Assembly: GCA_964219355.1 (NCBI GenBank) | Contig: CAXPOZ010000003.1 | Span: forward strand, 186,001-250,000 | Reading direction: 5' to 3' | Source: Parvularcula sp964219355 | GTDB taxonomy: Bacteria > Pseudomonadota > Alphaproteobacteria > Caulobacterales > Parvularculaceae | Length of the DNA stretch: 64,000 bases | Shown: positions 1 to 8,911 of the stretch, piece by piece | Layout: each line of letters begins with the position of its first letter | Position numbering within the stretch: position 1 is the stretch's first letter | Translations under genes and position numbers: made by a program | The notes under the pieces: model-generated | What the model was told of the DNA's origin: nothing | Seen by the model: only the letters and a program-made list of their open reading frames with translations | The model's database searches: none

Positions 1-497
1 CGCGCCACGACATCGGCAATGTCCGTGATCCGCAGGAGCGGGTTTGACGGCGTCTCGATCAGCACCATTTTCGGTGACTTCATAAAGGCCGCATCAAGGG
101 CTGCCCTGTCCGTCTGGTCGATGAACAGAACCTCAAAATGGTTCTTCTTCGTCAGCGCCGTCAGCAGGCGGTGTGTCCCGCCATAACAGTCATGCGGCGC
201 AATCAGGACATCGCCCGGCGACAGAAGCGTGAGCGGCAGACCGATGGCCGCCATGCCGGTTGCGCAGACAATCCCCCTCGCCCCGCCTTCAAGCTCGGCC
301 AGCGTCTCTTCCAGCAAAGCCCGTGTCGGGTTACCCGAACGCGCATAGTCAAAAGGCGGGCGGGTCGCCGCATCATCCCAGCCGAATGTCGTTGAGAGAT
401 AAAGCGGCGGCGAGACAGCCTTATAGGCCGGGTCTTTGACGACCCCTGCGCGGCACAGCTCCGTTGACGGATTTTTCGGCTCTTTCGGAGAGGACAT
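1..497 (-). CDS. metB: Cystathionine gamma-synthase family PLP enzyme (partial, N-terminal part)
   Basis: The first 165 or so residues of a Cys/Met-metabolism PLP enzyme are read on the minus strand; the gene runs off the left edge. It starts at ATG 497 (MSSPKEPKNPST). Visible family motifs are SPPLYLSTTF, the DYARSGNPTR phosphate-binding segment, LAELEGGARG, APHDCYGGTHRLL and ETPSNPLLRITDIADV. The last two stretches resemble MetB of Escherichia coli more than MetC as I remember them. The enzyme would condense an acylated homoserine with cysteine (cystathionine gamma-synthase) in methionine synthesis. Cystathionine lyase or O-acetylhomoserine sulfhydrylase cannot be excluded because the PLP lysine and C-terminus lie outside the window. 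Confidence 0.85.
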   Translation of the reverse strand, partial: MSSPKEPKNPSTELCRAGVVKDPAYKAVSPPLYLSTTFGWDDAATRPPFDYARSGNPTRALLEETLAELEGGARGIVCATGMAAIGLPLTLLSPGDVLIAPHDCYGGTHRLLTALTKKNHFEVLFIDQTDRAALDAAFMKSPKMVLIETPSNPLLRITDIADVVA

Positions 498-615
498 GTC
501 CCATCATCCCTGTCGTCGCTGGCGCATATTGCGCCCGATCAAGGGGAAATGGCGTGTCGGGAATGGCTCTGAAAGTCAACTGAAGCGCGCGGCAGTTCTG
601 CTGATGCGCCTTTGA

Positions 616-1869
616 CTATTTCAGCGCGCGGGACATGTCCTTCAGATTGCCGTCATTGGCCACGGGCTCGACCCCGATGAGATGAGCGAGCAGTGGATAG
701 ACAGACGTATTATCGAAGAGCTTGAGCGTCACCCCTTCGCGGAAGGCCGGCCCATGCGCGATGAAGATCGCATGCATCAGCGGGTCGGCTGGATCGTAGC
801 CGTGGTCGCCGCCCGAATTGCGCCAGACCGTCATGCCGGAGGACTCATAACGCCAGCCCGTATCGGCAAGGCAGATGATCGCCGGGACGCGGGGGTGCGT
901 GCCGTAACCGAACCGCGCGGGCAGCTCGCTTTTACGCCAGCATTCGGCATGGTCCTGACGCCCAAGCAGCGCCGCCTCAACCTCGTCCTTATGGGCCGGT
1001 TCCGGCATGACGCCGATGAAGGCACCGTTGAAGACGACATGGACTTTCTCCGGCGCGATGAGGTCATCAAGCGATGCGATCCTGTCATCGGCGATGGGCG
1101 CCATGCCGTGATCGGAAACAATGACGATATTGGTCGTCTCGGCCAGCCCGCGCGCCTCAAGACCATCCATCAGCCGGCCGATGGAGGCATCGACCTGAGC
1201 CGTCGCAGAAGTCGTCTTGGAGCTCTCCGGCCCGTAAAGATGCCCTGCCGTATCGACGATGTCGAAATAGAGCGTCATGAAGCCGGGTTGTTCCGCAGGC
1301 GGCTGATCAAGCCATGAGAGCACAAGGTCGACCCGCGCGAAATCCGGCAGCTTCTGGTCGAAATTCTCATAAATCCCCGGCCGCGTGCCGTGGATGACAT
1401 AGTCCGAGCCCGGCCAGAACATGGTAGCGGACTTCACCCCCTGTTGTTCGGCGGTGACCCAGAGGGGCGAACCGCCCTCCCACCAGTCAGGGTCCTCAGC
1501 AACTTTCCGGTCCCAGATCTGGAAGGTCTGGCCCGGCTTTAAGGGGTCTTCCATCGTGTTGTTGATGACGCCGTGATGATCCGGGGTCATACCGGTGATC
1601 AGCGTATAGTGATTGGGGAAGGTCTTTGACGGGAAAGATGGCTGCATGACACCGCGCGCGCCCTCTTTGGCCATGGCGGACATCACCGGCGTGACACCGC
1701 GATCCAAATAATCGGGCCGGAAACCGTCAATCGAAATCAGGATCGTGCGGGTGCCGCTTTTGGCCTCCCCGGTAGGATCGTCGGCGGGCTCAGGCGTCGA
1801 GGCACATGCCGCAACCGCCAGCATAAGCCCGATGAGGCAGAGATTTTTCAGATCGCGCATGGGGCTCAC
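616..1869 (-). CDS. Ectonucleotide pyrophosphatase/phosphodiesterase family lipoprotein
   Basis: A 417-residue alkaline-phosphatase-superfamily hydrolase of the NPP (type I phosphodiesterase) family. A signal peptide ends in a lipobox with Cys22 (LAVAAC), so it is probably anchored in the outer membrane facing the periplasm. Metal and catalytic motifs are present: ISIDGFRPDYL (Asp48), FPSKTFPNHY with the predicted nucleophile Thr83, DTAGHLYGP, VIVSDHGM, and the C-terminal GGDHGYDP. It probably hydrolyses nucleotide phosphodiester or pyrophosphate bonds outside the cytoplasm; the substrate is unknown. It lies 34 bases downstream of the HAD phosphatase lipoprotein gene on the same strand, so the two may form a nucleotide or phosphate scavenging pair. 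Met4 (1860) is an alternative start. Confidence 0.88.
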   Translation of the reverse strand: MSPMRDLKNLCLIGLMLAVAACASTPEPADDPTGEAKSGTRTILISIDGFRPDYLDRGVTPVMSAMAKEGARGVMQPSFPSKTFPNHYTLITGMTPDHHGVINNTMEDPLKPGQTFQIWDRKVAEDPDWWEGGSPLWVTAEQQGVKSATMFWPGSDYVIHGTRPGIYENFDQKLPDFARVDLVLSWLDQPPAEQPGFMTLYFDIVDTAGHLYGPESSKTTSATAQVDASIGRLMDGLEARGLAETTNIVIVSDHGMAPIADDRIASLDDLIAPEKVHVVFNGAFIGVMPEPAHKDEVEAALLGRQDHAECWRKSELPARFGYGTHPRVPAIICLADTGWRYESSGMTVWRNSGGDHGYDPADPLMHAIFIAHGPAFREGVTLKLFDNTSVYPLLAHLIGVEPVANDGNLKDMSRALK

Positions 1870-1903
1870 TAACTCAGTTTTGTGACGATGACATCACGGG
1901 CGC

Positions 1904-2617
1904 TCAGCGGCCCGGTCCGGGCACAGCGGCGCAAGGATCGCCGTACATGGCGCCTTGGTCGATGCAGAAGAATTCCCACTCGCCGGGGGGCGCGGGCTTG
2001 TCGCCCTTATTGTCCCCCAGATAGGCGATGATCTCGACATCGGGGTAGCCCTGCACCGCAAGCAACGCAGGCACGAGGTCATAGCGGGCATCCTTGGCGC
2101 TCACCCCATCGGGACGCGCACGGGTCATCAGAACACGGAAATCTTCACCGCGTTTGAGGCCGAGCGCCGCAAGATTATTCTCGGTCGCCAACTGCTCTTT
2201 GTCAGAGCGGTTGGTGACAAAGGCGACATGGCCGCCCGCGTCATTCACCGCATCGAGAAAGCTCGTGACACCGGGAACGAGCGTCGCCGCCTCGGCTTGC
2301 GTCCATTCATACCAGCTCTCAGGCGTGTAGCCCTCGCCCAGTTCCTCGCGGGCAATCTGATAGGCGACATTGTTGATCACGGTCTCATCGAGATCGAGCA
2401 CCACGGCCCAGCCTTTGGGCGGCAGGCCCGCTGCCGCCTCAAGCACATAGGTCGTGGCTTCCGCATAGACGGCCTCGGCCTCTTCGGCCCAGCCCTCATT
2501 CGCCGCGACCCAGGCCGTGCCCGGTTTCAGCTCGACAGACGGCCCCGGCGCTTCAGTTGTGGCGCAGGCCGCAAGAACACCCGTCAGGGCAAGGATCAAC
2601 ATCCGCATCGTCTTCAT
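1904..2617 (-). CDS. HAD-superfamily acid phosphatase, lipoprotein e(P4)-like
   Basis: A 237-residue lipoprotein with lipobox LAAC at Cys18 and a HAD core. Motif I is LDLDETV (Asp75 and Asp77), followed by VAFVTNRSD and, near the C-terminus, AYLGDNKGDK. The family (class C acid phosphatases, e(P4), OlpA) dephosphorylates nucleoside monophosphates outside the cytoplasm. The start at 2617 gives a normal signal peptide. It lies 21 bases downstream of guaA and 34 bases upstream of the NPP-type phosphodiesterase gene. All three are on the minus strand, so the set joins cytoplasmic GMP synthesis with two periplasmic nucleotide-hydrolysing enzymes. The functional link is inference. Confidence 0.88.
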   Translation of the reverse strand: MKTMRMLILALTGVLAACATTEAPGPSVELKPGTAWVAANEGWAEEAEAVYAEATTYVLEAAAGLPPKGWAVVLDLDETVINNVAYQIAREELGEGYTPESWYEWTQAEAATLVPGVTSFLDAVNDAGGHVAFVTNRSDKEQLATENNLAALGLKRGEDFRVLMTRARPDGVSAKDARYDLVPALLAVQGYPDVEIIAYLGDNKGDKPAPPGEWEFFCIDQGAMYGDPCAAVPGPGR

Positions 2618-2638
2618 CTCCCAGAATTGCTCCCCCGC

Positions 2639-4219
2639 CTATTCCCACTCGATCGTGCCGGGGGGTTTCGAGGTCACGTCGTAAGTCACGCGATTGATGC
2701 CGCGCACCTCATTGATGATCCGCGTTGCCGTCCGCGACAGGAAGTCATGACTGAAAGCATAGCTGTCCGCCGTCATGCCGTCGGTGGAGGTCACCGCGCG
2801 CAGGGCCAGCACCCAGTCATAGGTGCGCTCATCGCCCATCACGCCGACCGTCCGCACAGGGAGGAGAACGGCGAAAGCCTGCCAGATCTCGTCATAGAGA
2901 CCCTCTTTGCGGATCTGATCGAGATAGATCGCATCCGCTTTACGCAGGATATCCGCCTTTTCCTTGCTGACCGCGCCAGGAATGCGGATCGCAAGCCCCG
3001 GCCCGGGGAAAGGATGCCGACCGACAAAAGCCTCGGGCAGGCCAAGCTCGCGGCCCAATGCCCTCACCTCGTCCTTGAAGAGTTCGCGCAGCGGCTCAAC
3101 GAGCTTCATGTTCATGCGTTCGGGCAGCCCACCGACATTATGGTGCGACTTGATCGTGACCGAGGGGCCGCCATCGAAGCTGACGCTTTCGATAACATCC
3201 GGGTACAGCGTGCCCTGCGCGAGAAAATCGGCGCCGCCGATTTTCCTAGCCTCTTCCTCGAAGACATCGATGAAGGTGCCGCCGATAATCTTGCGCTTGC
3301 GCTCGGGGTCATCAACGCCGTCGAGTTTGCCGAGGAACAGATCCTCCGCCTCCACATGAACCAGCGGGATGTTGTAATGCCCGCGGAAGAGCGAGACGAC
3401 TTCTTCGGCTTCGCCTGCCCGCATCAGGCCGGTATCGACGAAAACGCAGGTGAGCTGGCTGCCGATCGCCTCATGGATCAGGACCGCGGCGACGGCGGAA
3501 TCAACACCGCCGGAGAGCCCGCAGATCACCCGTCCATCGCCAACCTGATCGCGGATCTTCGCGGTCATCTCTTCACGGAATGCCGCCATGGTCCAGTCGC
3601 CGTGACAGCCGCAGATATTCCTTGTGAAGTTCGAGAGAAGCCGCGCGCCGTCGAGTGTGTGCACGACCTCCGGGTGGAACTGGACGCCGTAGACGCTGCG
3701 CGCCTCGTCAGCAATCGCCGCATACGGAGCAGATGGCGTGATCGCGATCGGATGAAAGCCGTCGGGCAATTCGACAACGCGGTCGCCATGGCTCATCCAG
3801 ACCGGATATTTACCGCCCTTCGCCCAAAGCCCCTGGAACAGCGGGCTTGATTCAACGACCTCCACTTCAGCCCGGCCGAATTCGCGATGGTCAGCTGTTT
3901 CAACCTCCCCGCCAAGCTGGGCAACGATGGTCTGCTCGCCATAGCAGATGCCAAGCACCGGCACGCCGAGGGTGAAGACTTCCTCCGTCGCGCGGGGGCT
4001 TGTTTCAATCCGTGTACTGGCAGGCCCGCCAGAGAGGATGATCCCCTTGGGGCCGTAATCGGCAAGGAAGGCCGCATCGACCAGATTAAAGGGGTGGATT
4101 TCGCAATAGATCCCGTCTTCGCGCAGGCGCCGGGCGATCAACTGGGTGACCTGGCTGCCGAAGTCGATGACCAGAATGCGTTCGTGATGGCGGGAGGGGT
4201 CAGGCGTCGTATGTTCCAT
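2639..4219 (-). CDS. guaA: GMP synthase (glutamine-hydrolysing)
   Basis: A full-length 526-residue GMP synthase, which converts XMP, glutamine and ATP to GMP. The class I glutamine amidotransferase domain (about residues 14-205) carries the Cys92 nucleophile in GICYGEQ and the His182/Glu184 pair in QFHPE. The ATP pyrophosphatase domain begins near residue 210 with the P-loop SGGVDS (236-241). The C-terminal dimerisation domain ends in the usual PPGTIEWE. No key residue is missing. The start at 4219 gives about a dozen residues ahead of the conserved ILVIDFGSQ strand. It is the first of three same-strand genes, with the two phosphoesterases downstream. Confidence 0.97.
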   Translation of the reverse strand: MEHTTPDPSRHHERILVIDFGSQVTQLIARRLREDGIYCEIHPFNLVDAAFLADYGPKGIILSGGPASTRIETSPRATEEVFTLGVPVLGICYGEQTIVAQLGGEVETADHREFGRAEVEVVESSPLFQGLWAKGGKYPVWMSHGDRVVELPDGFHPIAITPSAPYAAIADEARSVYGVQFHPEVVHTLDGARLLSNFTRNICGCHGDWTMAAFREEMTAKIRDQVGDGRVICGLSGGVDSAVAAVLIHEAIGSQLTCVFVDTGLMRAGEAEEVVSLFRGHYNIPLVHVEAEDLFLGKLDGVDDPERKRKIIGGTFIDVFEEEARKIGGADFLAQGTLYPDVIESVSFDGGPSVTIKSHHNVGGLPERMNMKLVEPLRELFKDEVRALGRELGLPEAFVGRHPFPGPGLAIRIPGAVSKEKADILRKADAIYLDQIRKEGLYDEIWQAFAVLLPVRTVGVMGDERTYDWVLALRAVTSTDGMTADSYAFSHDFLSRTATRIINEVRGINRVTYDVTSKPPGTIEWE

Positions 4220-4277
4220 GTCGCGGTCTAGTCCCGTCCGCGAAAGGGCTCAAGTCCCGGCAGGCAATGAAGACTAA

Positions 4278-5096
4278 CTAGAGGCGAGCGTCGATTTTCG
4301 GCAGCTCTGAGATCTTGCCGGAGCGGAGCAAGGAGCTCACCGCCTGCGCCGCCTTTTGGATCGACTCCCGGATACGGCCCTCGATGACGGCGGGATCTTC
4401 GCCTTCATCGTCGTCTTCTGCGCCCTCCGCGACTGAGGCAATGCGGGTCACGAGCTGGCGTAGGCTCTCAAGAAACTCATCATGCGATTTGGATTTGGAA
4501 TCGCTGACCGCCACCTCCTCGATATCGAGCTTGAGGGCGTCGAGGGTCTCCTCGCGTTCAACCTTTATCTGATCGATCTGCGCAAGGAGGTCCGATTTGA
4601 GCTGCGCCCGGACCGCCTCGGGATCAGGAACATCCCGCGGTGCCTCCGGCGTCGGTTGCTGGCTCAGGACCTTCTGGGCGGCGGCTTTGAGGGCGTTGGC
4701 CGTGCTCTCAGGCGAATAGGATGAGGAAATCGCATTGCTGCTCAAGGATTTGACGCTCGCCGAATAGGCCGAGACCGCGCGGTCGAGCCGCGCAAGGATA
4801 TCTTCTGCCGCGCGGGCGGCGGCCTCCGGGTCAATCACTTTGAGGAATTTAAGGGCTTCAAGCTCGGTTTCCGCGCGGGTCATCTCACGCTGGAGGGTCG
4901 CCTGCGCCCGGGAGAGCTTGGCGGCGGGATCGGTCATCCGGTCGAGGGTCTCGGCGATGGAGGCCATCGCCTTGGTTTTCTCCTCGATCGCCTCGCTTTC
5001 GCGGGTGCTGGCCGTCAGGAGTTCCGTCAGGCCGCCCGGCTTGGAGGTAGCCGAGAACAGGCTGAGAGTCGCCGAATTGCCGAAACCGTTGATCAT
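4278..5096 (-). CDS. Uncharacterised alpha-helical/coiled-coil protein
   Basis: A 272-residue protein I do not recognise. It has no signal peptide or membrane segment. It is rich in Ala, Glu, Ser and Lys, with long predicted helical stretches (about residues 30-105 and 150-205) and an acidic patch near residue 215 (EGAEDDDEGED). The C-terminus ends in SELPKIDARL. The start at 5096 is preceded by AGGA inside a perfect 10-bp hairpin, listed separately. Downstream is guaA, 58 bases away; upstream is the I78-type lipoprotein. The N-terminus (MINGFGNSATLSLFS) is loosely like flagellar or export-associated helical proteins, but I would not assign a function from that. Confidence 0.75.
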   Translation of the reverse strand: MINGFGNSATLSLFSATSKPGGLTELLTASTRESEAIEEKTKAMASIAETLDRMTDPAAKLSRAQATLQREMTRAETELEALKFLKVIDPEAAARAAEDILARLDRAVSAYSASVKSLSSNAISSSYSPESTANALKAAAQKVLSQQPTPEAPRDVPDPEAVRAQLKSDLLAQIDQIKVEREETLDALKLDIEEVAVSDSKSKSHDEFLESLRQLVTRIASVAEGAEDDDEGEDPAVIEGRIRESIQKAAQAVSSLLRSGKISELPKIDARL

Positions 5097-5103
5097 GCGG
5101 GTT

Positions 5104-5127
5104 ATCCTGCCAGATGGCTGGCAGGAT
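5104..5127 (-). promoter_or_regulatory. Perfect 10-bp inverted repeat covering the RBS of the 5096 gene
   Basis: The arms ATCCTGCCAG and CTGGCAGGAT are perfect complements around a 4-base loop. On the minus strand the 3' arm contains the only Shine-Dalgarno-like stretch (AGGA), about 8 bases before the ATG at 5096. Folding would hide the ribosome-binding site. On the plus strand four Ts follow (5127-5130), so it could act as a terminator in that direction, but no plus-strand gene ends there. Translational control is inference from geometry. Confidence 0.5.
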
Positions 5128-5165
5128 TTTCCCGCGTTAATCTGAAGGAAGGCTTACCGCCCGCC

Positions 5166-5465
5166 TCAGCCGCAATAGACGCGGGTGACATTGCCGTCTT
5201 CATCGACGTCAATATTGAGCCGGTCGAGGCGGTAATCCTTGGTCACCATGTCGCCGGGATGGATGATCCGGGCATTGAGGTCGGCGGGCAGCGTCACGGC
5301 CGCAATCGGGCTGCCGACAAGGCTCTTATAATCCGCAGCGCCGCATTCATCAGCGGGCTCATCCTTCGGCGTGTAATCATGGTCATCATCATTATCGACG
5401 ATGATGACGCAGGCCGAGAGAGCCATGGCGGCGACGGGCAGAAGGGCGAAATTGAAAAGGCGCAT
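5166..5465 (-). CDS. Peptidase inhibitor I78-family lipoprotein
   Basis: A 99-residue secreted protein starting at ATG 5465 (MRLFNFALLP). A lipobox (ALSAC, Cys19) is followed by a very acidic linker (DNDDDHD) and a domain of about 60 residues: CGAADYKSLVGSPI, then RIIHPGDMVTKDYRLDRLNI and the C-terminal VDEDGNVTRVYCG. The pattern of a Cys near the start of the domain, the RPGD-like HPGD, a DYRxDRLNI strand and a final xVxCG fits the I78 (potato-inhibitor-like) family. It may protect envelope proteins from serine proteases, but activity is unproven. It is divergent from the amidohydrolase gene at 5583. Confidence 0.75.
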   Translation of the reverse strand: MRLFNFALLPVAAMALSACVIIVDNDDDHDYTPKDEPADECGAADYKSLVGSPIAAVTLPADLNARIIHPGDMVTKDYRLDRLNIDVDEDGNVTRVYCG

Positions 5466-5582
5466 CGGTCGTTCCCCGGATGGTTGCTCCCTTTCTATAT
5501 GCGCATCCGCCACACGACCCCAAGGGGGACGGAGGACAGAATCTCCGCTAGCGTGGCTTTCGTCCTGAATTCGGAGATCCAG

Positions 5583-6860
5583 ATGCGCGCCTTTTTCCTG
5601 CTGATCCTTGCCGTCGCCGGCATGACCGCCCCCGCCGCTGCCGAGACGGTCTATCTGACTGCCGAGCGGATGCTGGATGTCAAAACCGGCCGCTATTTCG
5701 ATAACCCCGCGATCCTGATCACCGATGGGACGATCATGGAGATCGGCACGCAAGGCGCTCTTACCGCCCCGGCGAATGCAGAAGTAATCGACCTGCCCGG
5801 CCACACGCTGCTGCCGGGGTTCATCGACATGCACACCCACCTGACCGGCAAAGCGACTCTTCATGGCTATCGCCGTCTTGGGGTCAGCTCTGGCGACAAG
5901 GCGGTGACCGCCATCGTCAATGGCGAGAAGACGCTCGCCGCTGGGTTCACCACGGTACGGAACCTTGGCAGCGGCGGCTATGAAATTACCTCCGTACGCG
6001 ACGCGATCAATCGGGGCGAGATTGATGGCCCACGGATCTTCGCGGCCACGGTCTCGCTAGGCGGCACGGGCGGACATTGCTCTGACAATAACCTCCTGCC
6101 GCCCGAGGCCGAAGCCGTTGGCGAAGGCGTTGCCGACGGCCCATGGGCGTTGCGCGCGAAAGTCCGCCAGAACATCAAATATGGCGCCGACCTGATCAAG
6201 ATCTGCTCGACGGGCGGCGTTCTCTCGAAAGGCACGATCCCCGGCGTTCAGCAGATGACGGAGGAAGAAATCCGCGCCGTCGTTGAGGAAGCCCATATGC
6301 GGGGGCTGAAAGTCGCCTCGCACTCGCACGGCACCGAAGGCATCAAGGCCGCGATCCGTGGCGGCGTCGACACGATCGAGCATTCAAGCTTCCTTGACGA
6401 CGAGGCGATCCGGCTGGCGAAACGCCACGGCACGGCCCTCTCGATGGATATCTACAACACGAAATATATCTTAGGCGAAGGCGAGAAGGCCGGGATGCTC
6501 GAGGAATCGCTTGCCAAGGAACGCGTTGTCGGCGGCCGCCAGCGCGAGAGCTTCACCCGCGCAGTCGAGGCCGGGGTCACGGTCGTCTTCGGCTCTGATT
6601 CTGCCGTTTATCCGCATGGCGATAATCCCAAGCAGTTCTCCCGCATGGTCCGCTTCGGCATGACCGAGCTGCAGGCGATCCGCGCCGCAACGATCACAGC
6701 CGCAGAAGTCCTCGGCCAGGGCGAATGGCTGGGCCAGATCACGCCGGGCTATGCCGCCGATATCGTCGCGGTGACTGGCGATCCGCTGGAGGACATCACG
6801 GTCCTTGAGGGTGTTGATTTCGTGATGAGGGACGGGAAGGTCTACAAAGACGCCCGCTAA
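5583..6860 (+). CDS. Secreted metal-dependent amidohydrolase (imidazolonepropionase/Xaa-Pro dipeptidase-like)
   Basis: A 425-residue amidohydrolase-superfamily enzyme with a cleavable signal peptide (residues 1 to about 21, ending APAAAE); ATG 5583 was chosen for this reason. The metal centre is intact: FIDMHTHLTG (HxH), a likely carboxylated Lys in DLIKICSTGG, His in VASHSHG, His in TIEHSSFLD, and Asp in FGSDSAVYPHGDN. The C-terminal AADIVAVTGDPLEDI is typical of this group. Relatives hydrolyse Xaa-Pro or Xaa-Arg dipeptides, or organophosphates, in the periplasm; the substrate here is unknown. It is followed by a strong hairpin and then the acyltransferase gene. Confidence 0.88.
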   Translation: MRAFFLLILAVAGMTAPAAAETVYLTAERMLDVKTGRYFDNPAILITDGTIMEIGTQGALTAPANAEVIDLPGHTLLPGFIDMHTHLTGKATLHGYRRLGVSSGDKAVTAIVNGEKTLAAGFTTVRNLGSGGYEITSVRDAINRGEIDGPRIFAATVSLGGTGGHCSDNNLLPPEAEAVGEGVADGPWALRAKVRQNIKYGADLIKICSTGGVLSKGTIPGVQQMTEEEIRAVVEEAHMRGLKVASHSHGTEGIKAAIRGGVDTIEHSSFLDDEAIRLAKRHGTALSMDIYNTKYILGEGEKAGMLEESLAKERVVGGRQRESFTRAVEAGVTVVFGSDSAVYPHGDNPKQFSRMVRFGMTELQAIRAATITAAEVLGQGEWLGQITPGYAADIVAVTGDPLEDITVLEGVDFVMRDGKVYKDAR

Positions 6861-6883
6861 CGTAACGGCGCCATTTGCCCGGC

Positions 6884-6909
6884 GCGGCAGGACCGGCTAG
6901 TCCTGCCGC
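6884..6909 (+). terminator. Strong hairpin after the amidohydrolase gene (possible terminator)
   Basis: GCGGCAGGAC and GTCCTGCCGC form a perfect 10-bp stem with a 6-base loop, 24 bases after the stop codon. The bases that follow (TTCGATTCCCTT) are only moderately T-rich, so intrinsic termination may be weak. It separates the amidohydrolase from the acyltransferase starting at 6943. Confidence 0.5.
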
Positions 6910-6942
6910 TTCGATTCCCTTGGCAGGATTTCAGGGCGGCAA

Positions 6943-8847
6943 ATGGGGCATCCCAAGTCAAAAAGACTGGATATTCAGGGCCTTCGCGCGATTGCGGTGC
7001 TGGCCGTCGTCCTCTTTCACGGACTGGGTAGCGCCCTGCCCGGCGGGTTTGCCGGCGTCGATGTCTTCTTTGTAGTCTCGGGCTATCTGATCACCGGGAT
7101 CCTTCTGCGCCCGATGGAAGAAGGCCGGTTCTCGATCCTCGATTTCTACCGGCGGCGGGTGCGACGGCTGTTCCCCGCCCTCTATACGGTGATGGCCTTC
7201 ACGCTTCTTGGCGGGCTGATCCTGTTCCCGCCGACGCTGCTAATTGAGCTCGTCGAGTCGCAATTCTTCACGACGCTGTTCGTCTCGAATTTCTATTTCC
7301 TCGACCAGACAGATTATTTCGATCTGCAGGCGGAGCTGATGCCACTTCTGCATACCTGGTCGCTGGGGGTGGAGGAGCAGTTCTATCTTCTCTTCCCGCC
7401 GTTACTCTGGGCGCTGCACCGTTTTGCAAAACCGGTCATGTGGCACGTGCTTGTGGGTCTCGCAGTTCTTTCGCTCGTTGCGTCCCAACGCTGGGTGATG
7501 ACCGATGGCGATGTCGCGTTTTATCACCCCGCCTCCCGCGCGTTCGAGCTGCTCATCGGATCGCTCTGTGTGTTGATCGACCGTAAGGGATGGGTCAGCG
7601 GGCTTAGCCAACGCATTCTCGGCGCAGTGGCGCTGCCCGGCATGGCCGTGAGCTTCATTTTCATTTCAGCGGGTTCGCCCTTTCCGGGGTTGCTCGCCCT
7701 CCTGCCCTGCCTGTCGACGGCAGCACTGCTTGTCTCCAAAGATGCCTTCGCAAACAGGCTGATCTCGAACGGCCCGATGGTGTGGATCGGCGATATCTCC
7801 TACTCCCTTTATCTCTGGCACTGGCCGTTGCTGGTCTTTGCCAAATTCATGTTCCCCGGCTCGACGCTGGCGATCCTCATCGCGATCATCCTCGCCTTTG
7901 GCGCGGCGGGCGCCTCCTACCGGTTCATCGAGCAGCCATTCCTGCGCTCGAAACAGCGCTTCATCCTGCCTAAGGGCCTCATCGCCATGGCCGGCTCGGT
8001 CGCCATTGCCCTGCCAATCTATCTCAATGATGGTGTACCCGGACGGTTCTCGTCGCAGCTGCAGGCCTATCTTTCTGCCTCGCAGGATTACAATCCCGAC
8101 CGGCCGCGGTGTCACATGCGGTCGGACCGGCCGATCCCTTACGAAGATACGTGCGTTTATGGCGCAGAAGACACCCCCGCTTCAGTCGCGGTCTGGGGCG
8201 ACAGTCACGGCACGGAGCTCGCCATGATGCTGGGCGAGGAGCTTGCCGATAATGGCCGCGCTGTCCGCTCGATCACCATGTCGGGATGCCCCGCCAGCAT
8301 GAGCCGCTATGAGCTCTGCAACGCCCAGATCGCCTCGACCCTCGTCGCGATGAAAGCGGATCCGGCGATGAAAACGATCCTGCTCGTCTCAAACCTTCAT
8401 GGATCGGACGATTTTGCCATGGACACGATTGCCGGGCTGAAGCGCACGGCGCTCGACCTCAAATCCGCAGGCAAGCAAGTCGTCTTTGTCTATCCGATCC
8501 CGACCATGGATTTCGACCCGCCCTCCAAGCTCGCCCTCGATGTCAGAGCGGGCGGTTCACCTGAAAATTCCGGCATCTCGCGGCAGCGTTATGAGCAGAA
8601 AAGCGGCCATCTGGCCCGTGACCTTGCGCAGTTTGTTGCGGAGAATGACCTAATCGGGGTCAGCCCGGCGGACCTCTTCTGTGATGAGGAGAAATGCCGG
8701 GTCTATCGCGACGGCGTCGGAGTTCTTTATTACAATCAAGGACATCTGAGCCTCAATGGCGCAAGGCTGCTCGCGGCGGAAGTCGAACGCGCGCTCGAAG
8801 ACGCAAGCCGGGGCGCTACTTCTCCCGCCAGTGCCGCCACCCGCTAA
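6943..8847 (+). CDS. OafA/YrhL-type acyltransferase with C-terminal SGNH domain
   Basis: A 634-residue integral membrane acyltransferase (acyltransferase-3 family). The N-terminal part (about residues 1-360) starts with the hallmark RLDIQGLRAIAVLAVVLFH and GGFAGVDVFFVVSGYLIT, followed by FYRRRVRRLFPAL, HTWSLGVEEQFYL and about ten membrane segments. The C-terminal soluble part (about 400-620) contains VWGDSHGTELAMML, an SGNH block with the Ser nucleophile, and a late YYNQGHLSLNGARL that supplies the catalytic His. Such proteins O-acetylate envelope polysaccharides such as LPS O-antigen or exopolysaccharide. The target here cannot be read from context. Confidence 0.93.
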   Translation: MGHPKSKRLDIQGLRAIAVLAVVLFHGLGSALPGGFAGVDVFFVVSGYLITGILLRPMEEGRFSILDFYRRRVRRLFPALYTVMAFTLLGGLILFPPTLLIELVESQFFTTLFVSNFYFLDQTDYFDLQAELMPLLHTWSLGVEEQFYLLFPPLLWALHRFAKPVMWHVLVGLAVLSLVASQRWVMTDGDVAFYHPASRAFELLIGSLCVLIDRKGWVSGLSQRILGAVALPGMAVSFIFISAGSPFPGLLALLPCLSTAALLVSKDAFANRLISNGPMVWIGDISYSLYLWHWPLLVFAKFMFPGSTLAILIAIILAFGAAGASYRFIEQPFLRSKQRFILPKGLIAMAGSVAIALPIYLNDGVPGRFSSQLQAYLSASQDYNPDRPRCHMRSDRPIPYEDTCVYGAEDTPASVAVWGDSHGTELAMMLGEELADNGRAVRSITMSGCPASMSRYELCNAQIASTLVAMKADPAMKTILLVSNLHGSDDFAMDTIAGLKRTALDLKSAGKQVVFVYPIPTMDFDPPSKLALDVRAGGSPENSGISRQRYEQKSGHLARDLAQFVAENDLIGVSPADLFCDEEKCRVYRDGVGVLYYNQGHLSLNGARLLAAEVERALEDASRGATSPASAATR

Positions 8848-8911
8848 TTTCCATAATTGGCAAATCCCGGTGTCTCGGGTTACGCTTGGCCCCGAACGAA
8901 CGGGGGATCCC

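Noticed and set aside
1955..3850. A 631-codon open frame on the plus strand
   Set aside because: It is antisense to guaA and the HAD phosphatase gene, which have complete motifs. High GC content keeps this frame open; its translation shows no family features.
5466..5864. A 133-residue N-terminal extension of the I78-type lipoprotein
   Set aside because: The signal peptide and lipobox begin at 5465, and the extension overlaps the divergent amidohydrolase gene.
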